This document shows, piece after piece, positions 12,265-24,674 of a DNA stretch of 64,000 bases. The notes beneath the pieces were generated by a model that searched no databases, was not told where the DNA came from, and worked only from the letters and a program-made list of their open reading frames with translations. The position numbers and the translations under genes are program-made. How positions within the stretch are numbered: position 1 is the first letter of the stretch; each line of letters opens with the position of its first letter. The stretch is from Aselliscus stoliczkanus (Eukaryota > Chordata > Mammalia > Chiroptera > Hipposideridae). The stretch covers positions 81,430,852-81,494,851 of the forward strand of contig CM066736.1 of NCBI GenBank assembly GCA_033961575.1. The letters run 5' to 3'.

Positions 12265-13335
12265 CTTCCTTTGTTGCCCTCTCAGAGAAGGGGGAATTTG
12301 ATCTGGGTTTTAGAAGTAAGAATAGGAGTTTGGTAGATACAGTGAAATTCTGCTTGTGCCAAAAGGGTGGGATGTGTGTTGAATAATGCATACAAAGACA
12401 TATTTTTCACCCTAGATAGTGCTTTTCTATCACTTTCCTATCACAAGAGAACATACATGGGTAGAGTGTGGTTGAAGAGTTTATAAAAGAGTTATTTGTT
12501 CTAAGATAAGCAAGGGTTTTGTCTATCGTGCTGTCTTGTACACAGACACTAAAAGATGATTAGTATCCCTCTTACATGAATGTTTCTGAGATTATCTTGG
12601 TATTAACTTGGTGGCTGGGATGGGAGAGGGTCATGGAATGGGGGTAAACCAGTTAGAGAAGTAATATAGCCAAAGTAGAGAAAGATAAACATTAATGAGG
12701 TAATATCTTCAGAAGGACTGAGTTTGTGCTATAGGTGTAGGACTGGATTCAGAAGCCTATTGTAGAATTTAGCAGCAGTTTAGGGATATATTTTCATTGT
12801 AGCAAACATTGATAGATCCCTGCCTTTATTTACATTTTAATGTAGTGTTTGGGGACAAGAGTGAGGAAATCAAACAATATGCTTGGAAGTGGGAGACTTG
12901 GTTTAGTGAATAAGATGCAAAGAGTATCAAATTAGCATCTTCAGTGATGAACTATTGCTTCATCATTTACAAATGTACTTTTTACCTGTCAAAAGGAAGC
13001 ATTAAAAGTGAAAATAAAATCCATTTTTATGAAAGTGTCTCTCCTTTTTTGGAACAGAATTTTCTTAGGAAAGTGTTTTTGAAAATGAGTTTTGAAGAAC
13101 ACTTGTTTCTTGGGTTAAAATGGGTATTTTTAATACAATAAACAAAAACTTTCCTTGGTCAAAGAGTTTGGTGATCACTAGATCTCTTATACAATCTTTT
13201 ATGAACTTGAAGTACAGTGCTCTGCATTTAGAATCTTCAAACAGATAGCACTGATCAAGTTTGTTTAACAGCAGACTCTGCCCTCATCTCACCTACCTCC
13301 AGCATTGTAGGTCTAACATTTAAACTACAGACTTT
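12265..13335. other. Non-coding sequence, no recognised element
   Basis: Unique AT-rich DNA with only short incidental open frames. Confidence 0.45.
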
Positions 13336-13375
13336 AGGAAATGTTATATTGTTGAGTTGCTGTTGTTGTTGTTTT

Positions 13376-13566
13376 TTTCAGTTGTATGTATAATGATAAA
13401 AATTGTATGTTGTATGTATAATGATAAAAATGTATGTATAATGATAAAAAATGTATAATGATACATTTGTATGTATGATAAAAATGTATAATGATACATT
13501 TGTATGTATGATAAAAATGTATGTATAATGATAAAAATTTTTCAGTTGTATGTATAATGATAAAAA
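13376..13566. repeat. Irregular tandem repeat of a TGTATGTATAATGATAAAAA unit
   Basis: At least seven imperfect copies of a unit of about 20 bp, differing by gain or loss of tgta and by alternative tacattt phases. It ends just before a SINE. Confidence 0.85.
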
Positions 13567-13598
13567 TTAAGGTAAAGAAAGGTGTATGATTAAAAAGT

Positions 13599-13710
13599 AG
13601 GGCCCGCCAAGTGGCGCGGTGGTTAAGCACTGGCTTGGGAAGCCAGCGGCCCCGGTTCGGGTCCCACAATATGAGGGCCAGTGACATTGCCCTCAAAAAA
13701 TAAAATAAAA
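13599..13710 (+). mobile_element. tRNA-derived SINE, family A (copy 2)
   Basis: Body ggcccgccaagtggcgcggt with A-box and B-box (ccccggttcgggtcccaca), then gtgacattgccctc and an A-rich/ATAAA tail. No clear target-site duplication, possibly because it landed against the upstream tandem repeat. Confidence 0.88.
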
Positions 13711-14386
13711 TGTTTTTATTCCCAGCCCTAGATTCAAAGGCAGCCTCTTTCAAATGCTTCTTTTTTAAAATTCTTCTGGTGGCTTTTTCTGTAACTATAG
13801 ATAGTATATCTTATTAATTTAATTTATCAACTTTAAATAGTCTCTATTGACTCACCAATATGAAGATAAGTGTTCAGCTCACATGCCTGATTGCTATTCC
13901 ACTGTTTTACCCTTTCTATTGATTACCATTAAAATAAAATATAATAATTTTGTTTGTTTTAGCCTGTTGACATTTGATATTATCTCTTAATACTTTTTCT
14001 TTCTGCTTTCTGAGACTAATCATCTAACAATCCTATTTTTTTAATTTTTTCATGATCAAAATTATTAGTATTTGCCTTTTATAACCAAATCTTTGTGGCT
14101 TTGTGCATAGCTTGAATCTAAAAACTGAAAACCAATCAAGACATTTACATTAGCATGACTAAATAGATACTGTTCAGTGTTGCCCCAAAAGTGAATTTTC
14201 TTCTCTCCGACTCCAATATCCAAACATTGTCGGCCACTTAAAGGAGAGTGTTCCTAGCAGAATACTCAAATTTCTTTTGTGTGTGTGTGTGTGCATAATA
14301 ATATATATTTGCCTAAATCTATCGATATTTTAAGTCACTTTATATTGGGGCCATTACATTCTTTTTTTTTTCCCCAGAGTGTCTAA

Positions 14387-14424
14387 TTGCTTTTACTTAT
14401 TTATTTATTAATTTATTTATTTAT
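14387..14424. repeat. (TTTA)n simple repeat
   Basis: Runs of ttta units with one interruption. Confidence 0.85.
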
Positions 14425-14558
14425 TTTCTTGCATCATTTATTTTTTTTTAATCCTAATTCCCCCAAGGTCTCAGTCACATTTTCTTACTGTCAAGTGACT
14501 CACCCTTACTTTCATGCCTACCCTTTACTCCTGGGCTCTCTCTATGGAAACATTTTAT

Positions 14559-14589
14559 ACAAGTCTAGATTGTAACAATCTAGACTTGT
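14559..14589. repeat. Perfect 15-bp inverted repeat
   Basis: Left arm acaagtctagattgt and right arm acaatctagacttgt are exact reverse complements separated by a single A. Both arms contain the palindrome tctaga. Confidence 0.95.
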
Positions 14590-14709
14590 GTGCTTTTTAC
14601 AGTTGCTACCCAGGTTTAATCCCAAAATTTACTTTCACTATTCCACTAAACCACATTCACTTTTTATCAGATTCCATGTTTTATTTATTCTTTCTTGTTT
14701 TGCTTAATT

Positions 14710-14739
14710 TTATATATATATATATATTTAACTTTATAA

Positions 14740-14787
<48 letters not shown>
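14710..14787. repeat. (TA)n microsatellite, interrupted
   Basis: TA tracts at 14710-14728 and 14744-14787 separated by a short AT-rich spacer. Confidence 0.95.
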
Positions 14788-14794
<7 letters not shown>

Positions 14795-15327
14795 CTTTAG
14801 AGTAACTTTTAGATTATATGGAACCTAGACTTTCTGAATATTTTTTGTTTACAAACCTTGATCCCTTCATTGATACTTTAGCCATGTATCAAACACTACG
14901 TAAATCATTTTCTCTAAGAATATTAAAGGTATTGCCCCCATTGTTTTCTGGCATGTAATGTCACTAATTAGAAGCTGATTCCAGACTCATTCACACTCCT
15001 TTATATGTCACTTCCTTTCCTTTTTCTGAAAGCGTTTAGTATCTGTATTTTAAATTCACAAGGATGCAATTAATGTTATTTTTCTCAGTATTTTTATTAT
15101 TCATATGTACGATATGCAGTGGTCCTGTCACTCTGATAACCTACAATTATGTCTTTCTTCAGCAACAAGGAAATATTCTTTTTTTACTTGTTTGAAGATT
15201 TTTCCTCTATTTTCATTCTTCTTTCAAGAAATCCTACTGGTAGCATGTTGGGTCTCTTGAGTCAAACCTCATGGTCTCTTACCTTTCCCCTTGTTTCACA
15301 TCTATTATATATATGAGCATCTGCTTG

Positions 15328-15329
<2 letters not shown>

Positions 15330-15368
<39 letters not shown>
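15330..15368. repeat. (TG)n microsatellite
   Basis: About 19 pure TG units. Confidence 0.98.
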
Positions 15369-15372
<4 letters not shown>

Positions 15373-15374
15373 CT

Positions 15375-15520
15375 CATTTATTCTCACAACATGCCAGTGA
15401 GGTACATAGGGGCAAGGACTGTCTCCTTTTTACAGAGCAGGAAGTTGAGGCACACAGCAGTCAGGTGACTTGCGCATGGTCACAGACAGATGGCCAAGCT
15501 GGAATGGGGCCCCAGAGCAG
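15375..15520 (-). repeat. MIR relic
   Basis: Reverse-complement MIR: tatctcatttattctcacaa, ttttacagagcaggaagttg, aggcacacagcagtcagg, gcatggtcacagacagatgg. Retains more of the core than most copies here. Confidence 0.7.
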
Positions 15521-15939
15521 CCTTTCAGTTCACCTGGGAGGCCCCTGCAGCAAGTGCTGCACAGGAGTATGGCTCCAATGCTGTGGTCTCTACACAGTAG
15601 AGAGCAGCCCTCATGCATTGAGCTGGCTTTAGGTCTGAGCCATTGCAGTTCAGGGCTCAAGACACCATGAAAGTAGGGCTGGAGGGCAGGGGAGAGAGAA
15701 GGATGGTCAGGGTAAAAAAGATAGAACTGTTTCTACCTTTTTTTATTGTTATGATTGTATATTCTGAAAGGTTTCTTCATCTATATTTTAGGTACTCTGT
15801 TTCAAATGTCTGTAATCATATCTTGAATTGCTAGAGTGACTTCTAGCAATCTTTTCTGTTTTTCCCATCACATCAATCCTTTATGGGTAAAATACCTTCT
15901 CAAGCCCCTCTAGATATATTAGAAAGCTCTGATACGTTT

Positions 15940-15967
15940 GTTTGTTTGTTTGTTTGTTTGTTTGTTT
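15940..15967. repeat. (GTTT)n microsatellite
   Basis: Seven gttt units. Confidence 0.95.
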
Positions 15968-16146
15968 ATGATTTTTAAATTACATCTTTTTTTCCTCAGG
16001 GTAGATATTTCTGTTTGGAGTTTTATTTTTCTGGTCATTTTCTATGGTACAAAATCTTCTCATAAACATAGTGATCTGCAGTATTCAGTTCATATTTATT
16101 TGTTTGGCTTTGCATTGATTTTAGATGGTTAAAGATTGTACAGTGA

Positions 16147-16277
16147 GGGGCCGGCCGAGTGGCTCAGTTGGTTAATAGCTCACTCAAGAGTGCGAGCTGA
16201 GCTCTGAGCAACAGCTGTTCGAGGCCAGCCCGAGCTGAGTTGCCGTTGAGCTGCCAACAGGTGGCAGGATGGCTCAG

Positions 16278-16305
<28 letters not shown>
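16147..16305 (+). mobile_element. tRNA-derived SINE, family B (copy 1)
   Basis: Body starts gggccggccgagtggctcag, with A-box (gtggctcagttggttaa) and a B-box-like ctgttcgaggcc. A distinctive tail (gctgagttgccgttgagctg, ggtggcaggatggctcagct) leads into a poly-A tail of about 28 bases. It is flanked by a perfect 16-bp duplication aaagattgtacagtga at 16131-16146 and 16306-16321. The long pure A tail and perfect duplication indicate a young insertion. Confidence 0.92.
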
Positions 16306-16310
<5 letters not shown>

Positions 16311-16769
16311 TTGTACAGTGAAATTGATCATCTAAAATTTGGTTTCTTTATGATTGCCAAAGATGCATTTTTCAAAGGAATAGTTCAATATTTAGAGAAA
16401 TAGAAGAAGGTTAGTCAACTAGAAATCCTAAAAGAAAAACACAAAAGAAAACATAGGCTTATTTCTGGTTTTCCAAATGTAGGACTCAGTCTTTGGAAAG
16501 TTCACTGCCAAGGCCAACATACTTGGAAGTGTTCTGTAGTCTTATTGCTCTGCTGAATGATCCAGAGAAGCAATATCAGATAGAAGGTAAAGATAGTTGA
16601 AAGCATTGATGAAAAATAACATGAAATTACTAATTATATATAAAAACCATGTGCATCTACATTAGTGCAGGAAACAATTGCAGTTAATAATATGACTATG
16701 AATAATCACATTGAACAAGATGGAATTAGAGTGGCTCTCTTTTGTATTCATAATATCTTGGAAATATTA

Positions 16770-16950
16770 TTATTGTTACCCTCACACTTCTGTGTTATGC
16801 TTATTGATTTAATTAGTTATATCTGCTTTTCTTAAAGGATGATTATTTTGATTTACCGCAGCACATTCTTGAATCACTAGTATTGATCACAGTTCATGGC
16901 AAGTGGCAGATATTCAGTGTTTGTTGATAGAATGAATGAGATAATGACCG
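16770..16950 (+). repeat. L2 3'-end relic
   Basis: acagttcatggcaagtggca, gatattcagtgtttgttgat, agaatgaatgag match a decayed L2 terminus with its short tail repeat. Confidence 0.45.
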
Positions 16951-17479
16951 AAGATTCTTGAGTTTCCCAGTTGATTGAAACTTGTCCTTAGTCAAAGCAT
17001 TTCACCTGTCAGTTTCTTCATCTTAATATAAAGATAATATGTATCCACTTTTATTTGTTTTCAGAAGCTTCATAAAACCCCAATACTATAAGACATAAAA
17101 ATCTATTGTGCTATATATATGACTATTATTAATATCATTGTCATTGTCATCATCATAATTGTATCACCACCAACATCATCATCATTTTTGTCCTTCTAAA
17201 CCTAAATCAAGAAAAGAGTCATTTCTATTTAGTGAAATCTACCTATTTGAAAATAATTTCTAAGTTTACCTGAGTGATACTGGTATTTTATTTTCTGACT
17301 TTTATACTTATTTTACAGAAAATGATTGCTAGGGTTTCTGAAGAATTATAAATTTACTGAAATAAAATAATAGCCTTATTTCTTCAAGAAACTCTACATA
17401 GCTTTAATGCAAATGTTCAATTCAGAAGATTTTACAAATAGGATGATTTACATGGAAAATGTATATAGGTTATATTTTT

Positions 17480-17660
17480 CTAAATACTTTCACACAAATT
17501 TATACATTTAATCATTATTATCATTCTATGATATACAACAGTTAGAATATGTGCTATTATTCCAATGTAAGTGATGAGGAAATTGAAAACACGAAAGGTT
17601 AAGTGATTTGTCCGAGGTCAAAGTTAATCAATAACAGAAGTGATAATGGATCTCAAATCT
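17480..17660 (-). repeat. MIR relic
   Basis: gtgatgaggaaattgaaaac, aggttaagtgatttgtccga, ggtcaaagttaatcaataac fit reverse-complement MIR. Confidence 0.6.
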
Positions 17661-18489
17661 ACAATCCCCTAATTTAGTATTATTTTATAATATATCATCA
17701 ACATATGCATCCAAATTCTAACTTGGCCACCACTTTTGCTACTATAATTTATAGTGATAAAATTTTATCTTTTTTTAATAACGGGAGACTGAGAGCTTAT
17801 AGAAAATCAAGTGCACTTGGCATCTTTCATTGTATCCACCAGCTGTTCTTAGTTCTAATTTATAAAATGGTGTTAACTGGACCCCCAAATAATGAGGCTT
17901 TAATGACAGAACAGAATCGCTAATTCTTTTTTCTCAGCCAATTTTTCCTTGGCCAATGAACTAATTATTGAAGAGAACTTCGTTATATTTTCCCCTGTTC
18001 ACTTTTAGATAATAATCAAAGAAGCAGGAAGAAACATGATAGTGTCTAGGGACAGCACTGCAACTATTTGCTCACAACTTGAAAGACATTTTAAAAAGGC
18101 AAAGTGGTAGGAAATGGGTGTTACTTTTCACAGACAGAGCATCCCCTGACTCATATGGCCAAAGAGCAAAGTCATTTATGGGAATCATTGTCTCCAGCAA
18201 GATCATTAAAGAAAATAAATGCTTCCAGACCAGATGGAAATGTTAGAGAGTCATACCTAAATTAGGGAAACCATCGGCCACATGTGAATCTCAAACTATA
18301 TTCATAAACCTGATCTGATGAACTATTTTGAAAATTGCCTTTGCAATGAAATTTAGAGCACATAAGAAAGAAGTATGGCTTTCATACGGTACTGAGTTTG
18401 GCTCTAGGGTGGAAATTTGAGAGTTGTATTAGACCACCCAACTCTACCAAATCTTCCTTTGCTTAAAGAGTAATAATTACTTTTGTTAA

Positions 18490-18830
18490 AGGACTTTATG
18501 TTAGGAACTGCTGGATGCTTTGTATATATTATATCAAATCCTGCCAACAATTTTAGAAGGTGAGATGAGGAAGCTCTGAGTTCTATGAGTAATAATAATG
18601 ATGTTGATAATGAAAATATTTATTGAAAACTTATTCAGTAGTAACCATAATTTTTTTTTTTAATTCTCAAAGCAACCTTTTGCAGCAGGTGCTATATATT
18701 TTTTTAATTCCCATGTCAGATAAGGAAACTGAAGCCAAAGACATTAGGTAACTAGCCTCAGGTTATACTTGCCAAGGAGCTTGAATGTGAATCCAGGTGG
18801 TGTAGTTCCAGAACTTGCATTACTAATCAC
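18490..18830 (-). repeat. MIR relics (one or two copies)
   Basis: A first fragment near 18490-18590 (tttgtatatattatatcaaa, ggtgagatgaggaagctc) and a better one at 18610-18830 (gataaggaaactgaagccaa, aggtaactagcctcaggtta, gaatgtgaatccaggtggtg). Confidence 0.55.
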
Positions 18831-19456
18831 AAGGCTAGACTGACAAGAACTCAGGAGTATGGACCTCTTATTCACCATATAGTAAAAATTTTATAATTGC
18901 TTGTATTGGTAGACTAAATAAAGAAACTGAGGTTCAATGAAAGAGAGAGAGAGAGAAAGAGGGAAAGAGAGAGAGAATAGAAGGAAAAAAAAATATGCCA
19001 AAAGTCACTCTATCTCCTTAACTACAAGCTGACATCATATTTTCCCCAACAGATATATCACAAAGCCAAATGTAAGTCTGGCCTTACTTATTAGCCTATG
19101 TACATTCTGAATGGTGGTATTAAAGATGGTCTCTATAGCATAAAGGGCAATAGAGAACTATAAAGGAAAGGACCCAAATAAGTCCTTCTTAGGTGTTGTG
19201 CATGCAGGTATGGCTAGGTGAGCCCTGGAAGACAAGTTATATCTTCAAAGCTGAAAAACATACATGCATACTCCTTTCTGCATTTATTTTTTCCTTTGTT
19301 ATTACAAAGCCTTTGCAAATCAAATATTTTACATTTTATTTAGAAGGAAATTCAAATTTATAGAAAAGTTTAAAGAATAAGAATAATACAAGGAACATCC
19401 AATACCCTTTAGCTAATCTATTATTAACATTTTACTCCATTTGCTTTCTCATTTGT

Positions 19457-19458
<2 letters not shown>

Positions 19459-19500
<42 letters not shown>

Positions 19501-19570
19501 GTTCTCTCATTATCTATCTATCTATCTATCATCTATCATCTATCTAACTACCTACTTACTTACCTATCCA
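19459..19570. repeat. (TC)n followed by (TCTA)n microsatellite
   Basis: Imperfect TC tract of about 40 bp, then tcta/tatc units and a decayed ctac/ttac stretch. Confidence 0.95.
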
Positions 19571-19698
19571 TCTGTTTATCTGTATATTTTTTGTTTGGTT
19601 TTGGTTTCTTAATTATTTGAGAGTAAATTGCATATATCCTGTCCCTTTACTTCAAAATGCTTTAGTGTGCATTTCCTAAGAACTGGGATAATCTCTTA

Positions 19699-20266
19699 CA
19701 AGTTCTGACAAGTTTGTTAACTCATCCTAGGAAAAGTGCTACATACCTCACTGCTGAATATCACTATGGTCACCTTCAAAGTACTCCTATTGGGAAGATA
19801 TGCACTGATGCCAGTACCTAGTCTACCCTTTAAAGCAATTTTGGAACTCTTTTTCTGGAATGGTCATGAGAGCTGTTGTCATATTACACCTGATGTCCTG
19901 AATGTCATCAAAATGTCTTCCTTTCAAATGTTTTCTTTATCTTCTGGTAAAGAAAGAAGTCATTGGGGGTCAGATCAGGTGACTAGGGAGGGTGTTCCAA
20001 TACAGTTATTTGTTTACTGGCTAAAAATCTCCCTCACAGACAGTGCTGTGTGAGCTGGTGCATTGTCGTGATACAAGAGTCATAAATTGTTAGTGAAAAG
20101 TTCAGGTCATCTAACTTTTCATGCAGTCTTTTCAGCACTTGCAAATAGTAAACTTGGTTAACTGTTGGTCCAGTTGGTATAAAATCATAATGACTAATCC
20201 CTCTGATATCAAAATAGGTTAGCAACATCATTGCAGCAGGTTCATAACCTTAATTGTCTGACCTCT
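19699..20266 (-). mobile_element. Deletion-derivative mariner, copy 1 (truncated transposase)
   Basis: The left terminus caagttctgacaagtttgtt and the right terminus ttcataaccttaattgtctg + acctct are imperfect inverted repeats, with TA on both sides (19697-19698 and 20267-20268), as expected for Tc1/mariner. The minus strand encodes the mid-to-C-terminal part of a mariner transposase; 20034-20231 reads LTYFDIRGISHYDFIPTG and then NQVYYLQVLKRLHEK. The N-terminal DNA-binding half is gone: coding sequence stops at about 20235 and the terminus follows within about 10 bp. At 568 bp it is under half the usual length of about 1.3 kb. Cannot be autonomous. A sister copy lies at 31595. Confidence 0.85.
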
Positions 20267-20269
20267 TAT

Positions 20270-21930
20270 GTAACCCAATACTGTTATCAATTAGATTAAA
20301 TATGATACAACTCTTTATTCTAACATCCATATTTCAGTGTTGTCAATTAACCCAATAATGTCCTTAGACATTATTTTACATCTAGTATGGGATCAAGTTG
20401 AGGATTAGTATTGTATTTAAGTCTCTCTAATCTTTAATTTGGAACATTACTATAGCTTTTTTCTCCTTTTAGTCTTTTATGTTGTTCACTTTCTTTTTTT
20501 TCCTTTTTTCTTTTCTTTTTTTTTTTTTTTTTTTTAAATAATAGCATCTCCCTTTTTTAAAAATTGGATATTCATCTTTTTTTCCTGATGTTTCTTCATG
20601 ATTAGATTCAGGATATACATTCCCAGCTGTAACACTATATACATAATATTGTGAATCTCTCAAGATATTGCATCTGGACGTGTATGTATCTTCCACATTG
20701 ATTAATCCTCCAAGACATTGTTCAATCTCTCCATTGGTTCCCATTTTTTCCCTTTACCACCAATAAGCAATCAGTAGAGAAACACATTAAGATCATGGTG
20801 TAAAATAGTCTGCTCCTACCCAAATTCCCACTATTTAACGGTAATCAGTAATTCTTACCTGGTCCAGTAGTTACTGTGGTTGCTATAAAGTAATTATTTT
20901 CCCACTCCAACCATGAAGTCTGAGATCTAGGTTGTACTGCATACCATGCACAGCACAGGGCCAGCTGTGCTAGGTCTTCCGAGCAGCAGATACTACAATG
21001 GTATTAAATATGCAAAGATTGTATTAGGGGGAAACATGGTATGATTCGAGAAAGGGAAGAAGCTGGAAGCTCTATGAACTGAGATACAAGTTTTAGCCAG
21101 AGAGAAGGAGTGAAGGTTGGGTGAAACTGGCTTAGGCCACAGTGCAGGCTAAAGTAGGTTTAGCAAATCCATTGGGGAGTGCTTGAGCCAAAGGTAGCCA
21201 TGGGAAAGGACTCGGGTTGTCCAGAATGGACCTGCTTTAGTAGCCCACCTATATAGTGATTGAGTGGGAAGAGTATATGGGCTGTGGCAATTACACTCCC
21301 TGCTCCCTGAAGTAGGAAGTCTTCTAAGTGCATGTCACTACTGACTCAGCAGCACTTGCTTTTCTGAGTGTCATGTTCCACTACCATACAAGTCTAACCA
21401 CACTGCCCTTCCTTCCTCATATATATGTTTAAGAAATACAGTCATGTAGGAGAAAGGACTTTATAAAAGTCAAAACTCTGTACCAATCTGGCATGATTTC
21501 TGTCCCTACTATTGTTATTACAAGTGTCATATACATTCTGTTGATGTAAGGAACTGGGCAGAAAACAGTCTCCACAGCATAATGTCAACATTTGGCCATC
21601 TGTTTGCACCTAAGGTTTACATGACTTTTTGTTAAACTTATCGCTGTCTCCTTTCTGCCTAATTTTTTCAAGATGGTTTGCCCTAGAATATAAGTCTTGA
21701 AGAAGAAAATATTCCATCACAGAACAAGAATGGAAGGTAGAAATAATTATGCTTAGAGGGGCCTGTATACAAATAGTGTTATGTCTCCATAACTTTCTTG
21801 TGTAATTTAGAACATTTCAAAGCAAACTAGTTAAGAACCTTTATGCACCACACATAAAAGTAGTTTTATTTGTTTGTTCTAGTTGAGGTAAAATATGTGT
21901 GGGAGTGCCATCTTGTAGGTGCCGTGATAA
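20270..21930. other. Non-coding sequence, possible unassigned old repeat
   Basis: Includes a poly-T tract at about 20511-20535. The segment at about 20940-21420 (gcagatactacaatggtatt, cagagagaaggagtgaaggt) has the texture of an old LTR or DNA transposon, but I could not assign it. Confidence 0.3.
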
Positions 21931-21934
21931 ATTG

Positions 21935-22120
21935 AGAGAAAGCATGCTGTTGCTTAGGACTCACAGATCCTGGATAAGTTATATAACCTACCTAAAATTT
22001 CATTTTCTCGTATCTGAAATGAAAGGAATAACATGTACACTCCATGATTGATGTAAGCAGTAGATAAAACACACATAAAGTGACTAATTCATTCCTGGGT
22101 GAATAATAGGTACAATAAAT
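21935..22120 (+). repeat. MIR relic
   Basis: cttaggactcacagatcctg, aagttatataacctacctaa, aatttcattttctcgtatct, gtagataaaacacacataaa follow sense MIR order. Confidence 0.6.
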
Positions 22121-22139
22121 GGTGGTCATTATTATTCTG

Positions 22140-22640
22140 TCCAGAAATAGATGTCTGTGCAGCACCTACTGTGGATTACTCACTGTGTTAGATGTTAAAC
22201 TATACAATAATAAACAGAGAGAGAGAGATCCTCTGCCTTCAGGAAGCTTACAATCTAATGGGGAATACAGAAAAAGAAAGTGGCAATTTCTACATTATGA
22301 AAGGGCCTTTGGATAAAAAACAAGGTACTGTGGAAATATAAAGAAGGATAATTGAATTCAGAATTGGGAAGTCGGAAAAGTCTTACTAAGGAATAGGTGT
22401 TCAAGGAGACACAGCTGGTAGAATTTAATCAGCCTAAAGGGGAAAGTAAGAACAGAGGAAAATTCTCACAGAAGAGTCAGCATGTGTAAAGGCCTGGAGA
22501 CAAGAACAAGCATGGGATGTTCAGTAAACTGGAAGAACATCATAGTGGGGATTGGAGGTGGTGGGGTGGTGAAGAAACAAAGAGAAGGGACTTGAAATCA
22601 GTGTTAAGGGATTTATATTACTAGCTCATATCCAAACCCT
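22140..22640. repeat. Ancient unassigned interspersed repeat
   Basis: Order of blocks: cagcacctactgtggattac, ttcaggaagcttacaatcta, ggtgttcaaggagacacagc, catgtgtaaaggcctggaga, caagcatgggatgttcagta. I know this succession from many mammalian loci but cannot name the family confidently. Confidence 0.4.
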
Positions 22641-22670
22641 GGCACTTAGCAGACACTGACGATAGGGTAG

Positions 22671-22770
22671 AGTATTTATTTTATTTTATTTTATTTTATT
22701 TTATTTTATTTTATTTTATTTTATTTATTTTATTTTATTTTATTTATTTTATTTTATTATTTATTTATTA
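22671..22770. repeat. (TTTTA)n microsatellite
   Basis: About 100 bp of ttta/tttta units, mostly pentanucleotide, with TTTA interruptions at several points. Confidence 0.97.
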
Positions 22771-22799
22771 TGATTACTTTTTTTTTTCTGCCCCACTAC

Positions 22800-23980
22800 T
22801 TTTCTATTATACCAAGATGTTCTTTGGAAAGAAAAGTGTGCGGTGCCACATGGAAGCATTTCTGGGTTCTGCCTGAAAGGTAATAACACATATGCAATCC
22901 TCCAAAGTGACATAAATGTCACAAAGTATTTAAAGTTAGAATTATAATGTGAGATTAGTATTTACTTCCAACAAATTGAAAAGATTGTCTAAATTAGAGA
23001 GTTTTCACATTGGGTGGGTGTGCCAGTTTCAGTTCCTTGTTAATTAAGAGAGTCTGTGAAAAGAATCCAAGATTTTTAGTTGAACCAAGTGGAGCCTATG
23101 TGATCAGAGATTGGAGCACACAGAAACACACACATGAACTCTTTCCAAAGCAATTGTTTGAAGTAGTCCGAAAAAACCCACAAGCAGCAAATTTGATCAA
23201 AGAAAAGTTAGGGATAATACCCAAGTCAAACCTAATTTTCCATGGGTATTTGTGGTAATTTAACTGAAAAATTGTATACTATCAAATCCCCATGGAGCAT
23301 GTTCAAGGTTTGAAAAGACATGAATAATAATTGATGAAGATGGAAATTTGTGAAGTCCAAAGATGTTGATTGACAGGGATTACTTCACTTTCCCCAAGCT
23401 AGAGAGATGAAAAGGATTTCTCTGTTTTTCTTTAAATATTTGATCCACTCCGAAGAGGACAGCTGGATAATCCCCACAGACAAGAATTACTGACTCACCA
23501 GATACATAGATGTGGGACAGCCCTGCGGCTCCAATTGCTAGCTATATGAAGGTTGGTATATCTGGCCATCACTGTCCATTTTTAAAATACTCCAGTTGGC
23601 CTTTTATATTAATTGATTCCCCATGTTCAATCTTTCCTAAGCAATATCTGTTCCAATGAAATGACCATATAAAGGACTAAGACTTGTGATGTATAATGCG
23701 AAACATCAAATGAGAGTATTAAAGGCCAGTCAATTGTCTATACGTTGAGCCATTCTTGTTATGCATAAGTTTGCAATTAGCTACACAGAGCCATATCTGA
23801 CTGTGGGTTACAGTGGGAGTGGCAGCTGTATCCATAGAAGTATTGTACAACAATAAAAGTTCCAAATAGAAAGAAAAGTCATCATAGTCCAAGATGGGTG
23901 CCACTCAGCAGAGTGAAAACCGTGGCATACCACCAGAAATAAGCCCTGATCAGGACTCATTCTAAGGGGGTTGTGTTTGG
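22800..23980. other. Non-coding sequence, no recognised element
   Basis: Holds an 82-codon frame at 23010-23258 that I do not recognise. It is bounded by no obvious splice sites and has no repeat assignment. Confidence 0.4.
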
Positions 23981-23984
23981 GAGG

Positions 23985-24150
23985 CAGCCAGACACACCTG
24001 ACATTGGACTTGAGCTCTGCCACTTTCTATTGTAGTTGTATAACATTGTGCAAGAAGGTTACTCAATATCTCTAGGCCGTGGCAGCCTTCTCATTTCATA
24101 TTTATTGGAAGCTTCAATAAGATGACATGTAATATTTTGCATATGTGATG
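23985..24150 (+). repeat. MIR relic
   Basis: ttggacttgagctctgccac, ttgtgcaagaaggttactca, atatctctaggccgtggcag, then aagcttcaataagatgacat fit sense MIR. Confidence 0.6.
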
Positions 24151-24189
24151 TCTTTATCACATGATAACTATTATAATCTATTAATATTT

Positions 24190-24300
24190 ATATTTTTATT
24201 AAAATGTATTGGGTTGACAGTGGTTAGTAAAATTACATAGATTTCAAGTGTACAATTCTATAATACATCATCTATACATCACGCTATGTGTGTTGCTGTT
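24190..24300 (-). mobile_element. 5'-truncated L1 3'UTR fragment
   Basis: ttagtaaaattacatagatt, tcaagtgtacaattctataa, tacatcatctatacatcacg is the antisense terminus seen again at 24690 and 29310. Only about 110 bp were inserted or remain. Confidence 0.7.
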
Positions 24301-24674
24301 GTTAGTTTTAATAATATGCATGATATTAGTAATAGCACAACATCATCATCACTCAATATGTCTTCCTTGTATAGCTGAGAGTTGACCTTCAGGTCAGTTA
24401 ATTTGCCCGAAATTACGTAAATGTTTAACCTAAACCATGACATATGGATATGTAAATGATGCTTAGGATATCATAGATAATGGAATAGTTAGCTTTCCCT
24501 AGTGAATGATTAAAACTTGAGGCACACTGTAGTGACCACATATATGCTTAAAGTGTGTATGAATGGCCCTTTAATTGTACCTTAGATATAGTTTTTAAAT
24601 AATCTGTTTTTGTTTTTTTGGTGTCATTTTAAATACACTCAGACAAACATGAAAAGTCTTATAGTTATTAATTA

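Noticed and set aside
13376..13566. CRISPR-like regular repeat
   Set aside because: Irregular 20-bp tandem units with no spacers, in a mammalian genome; a minisatellite-type array.
23010..23258. 82-codon frame starting MGGCASFSS
   Set aside because: Looks protein-like in composition but matches nothing I know; no flanking splice sites or homologous context.
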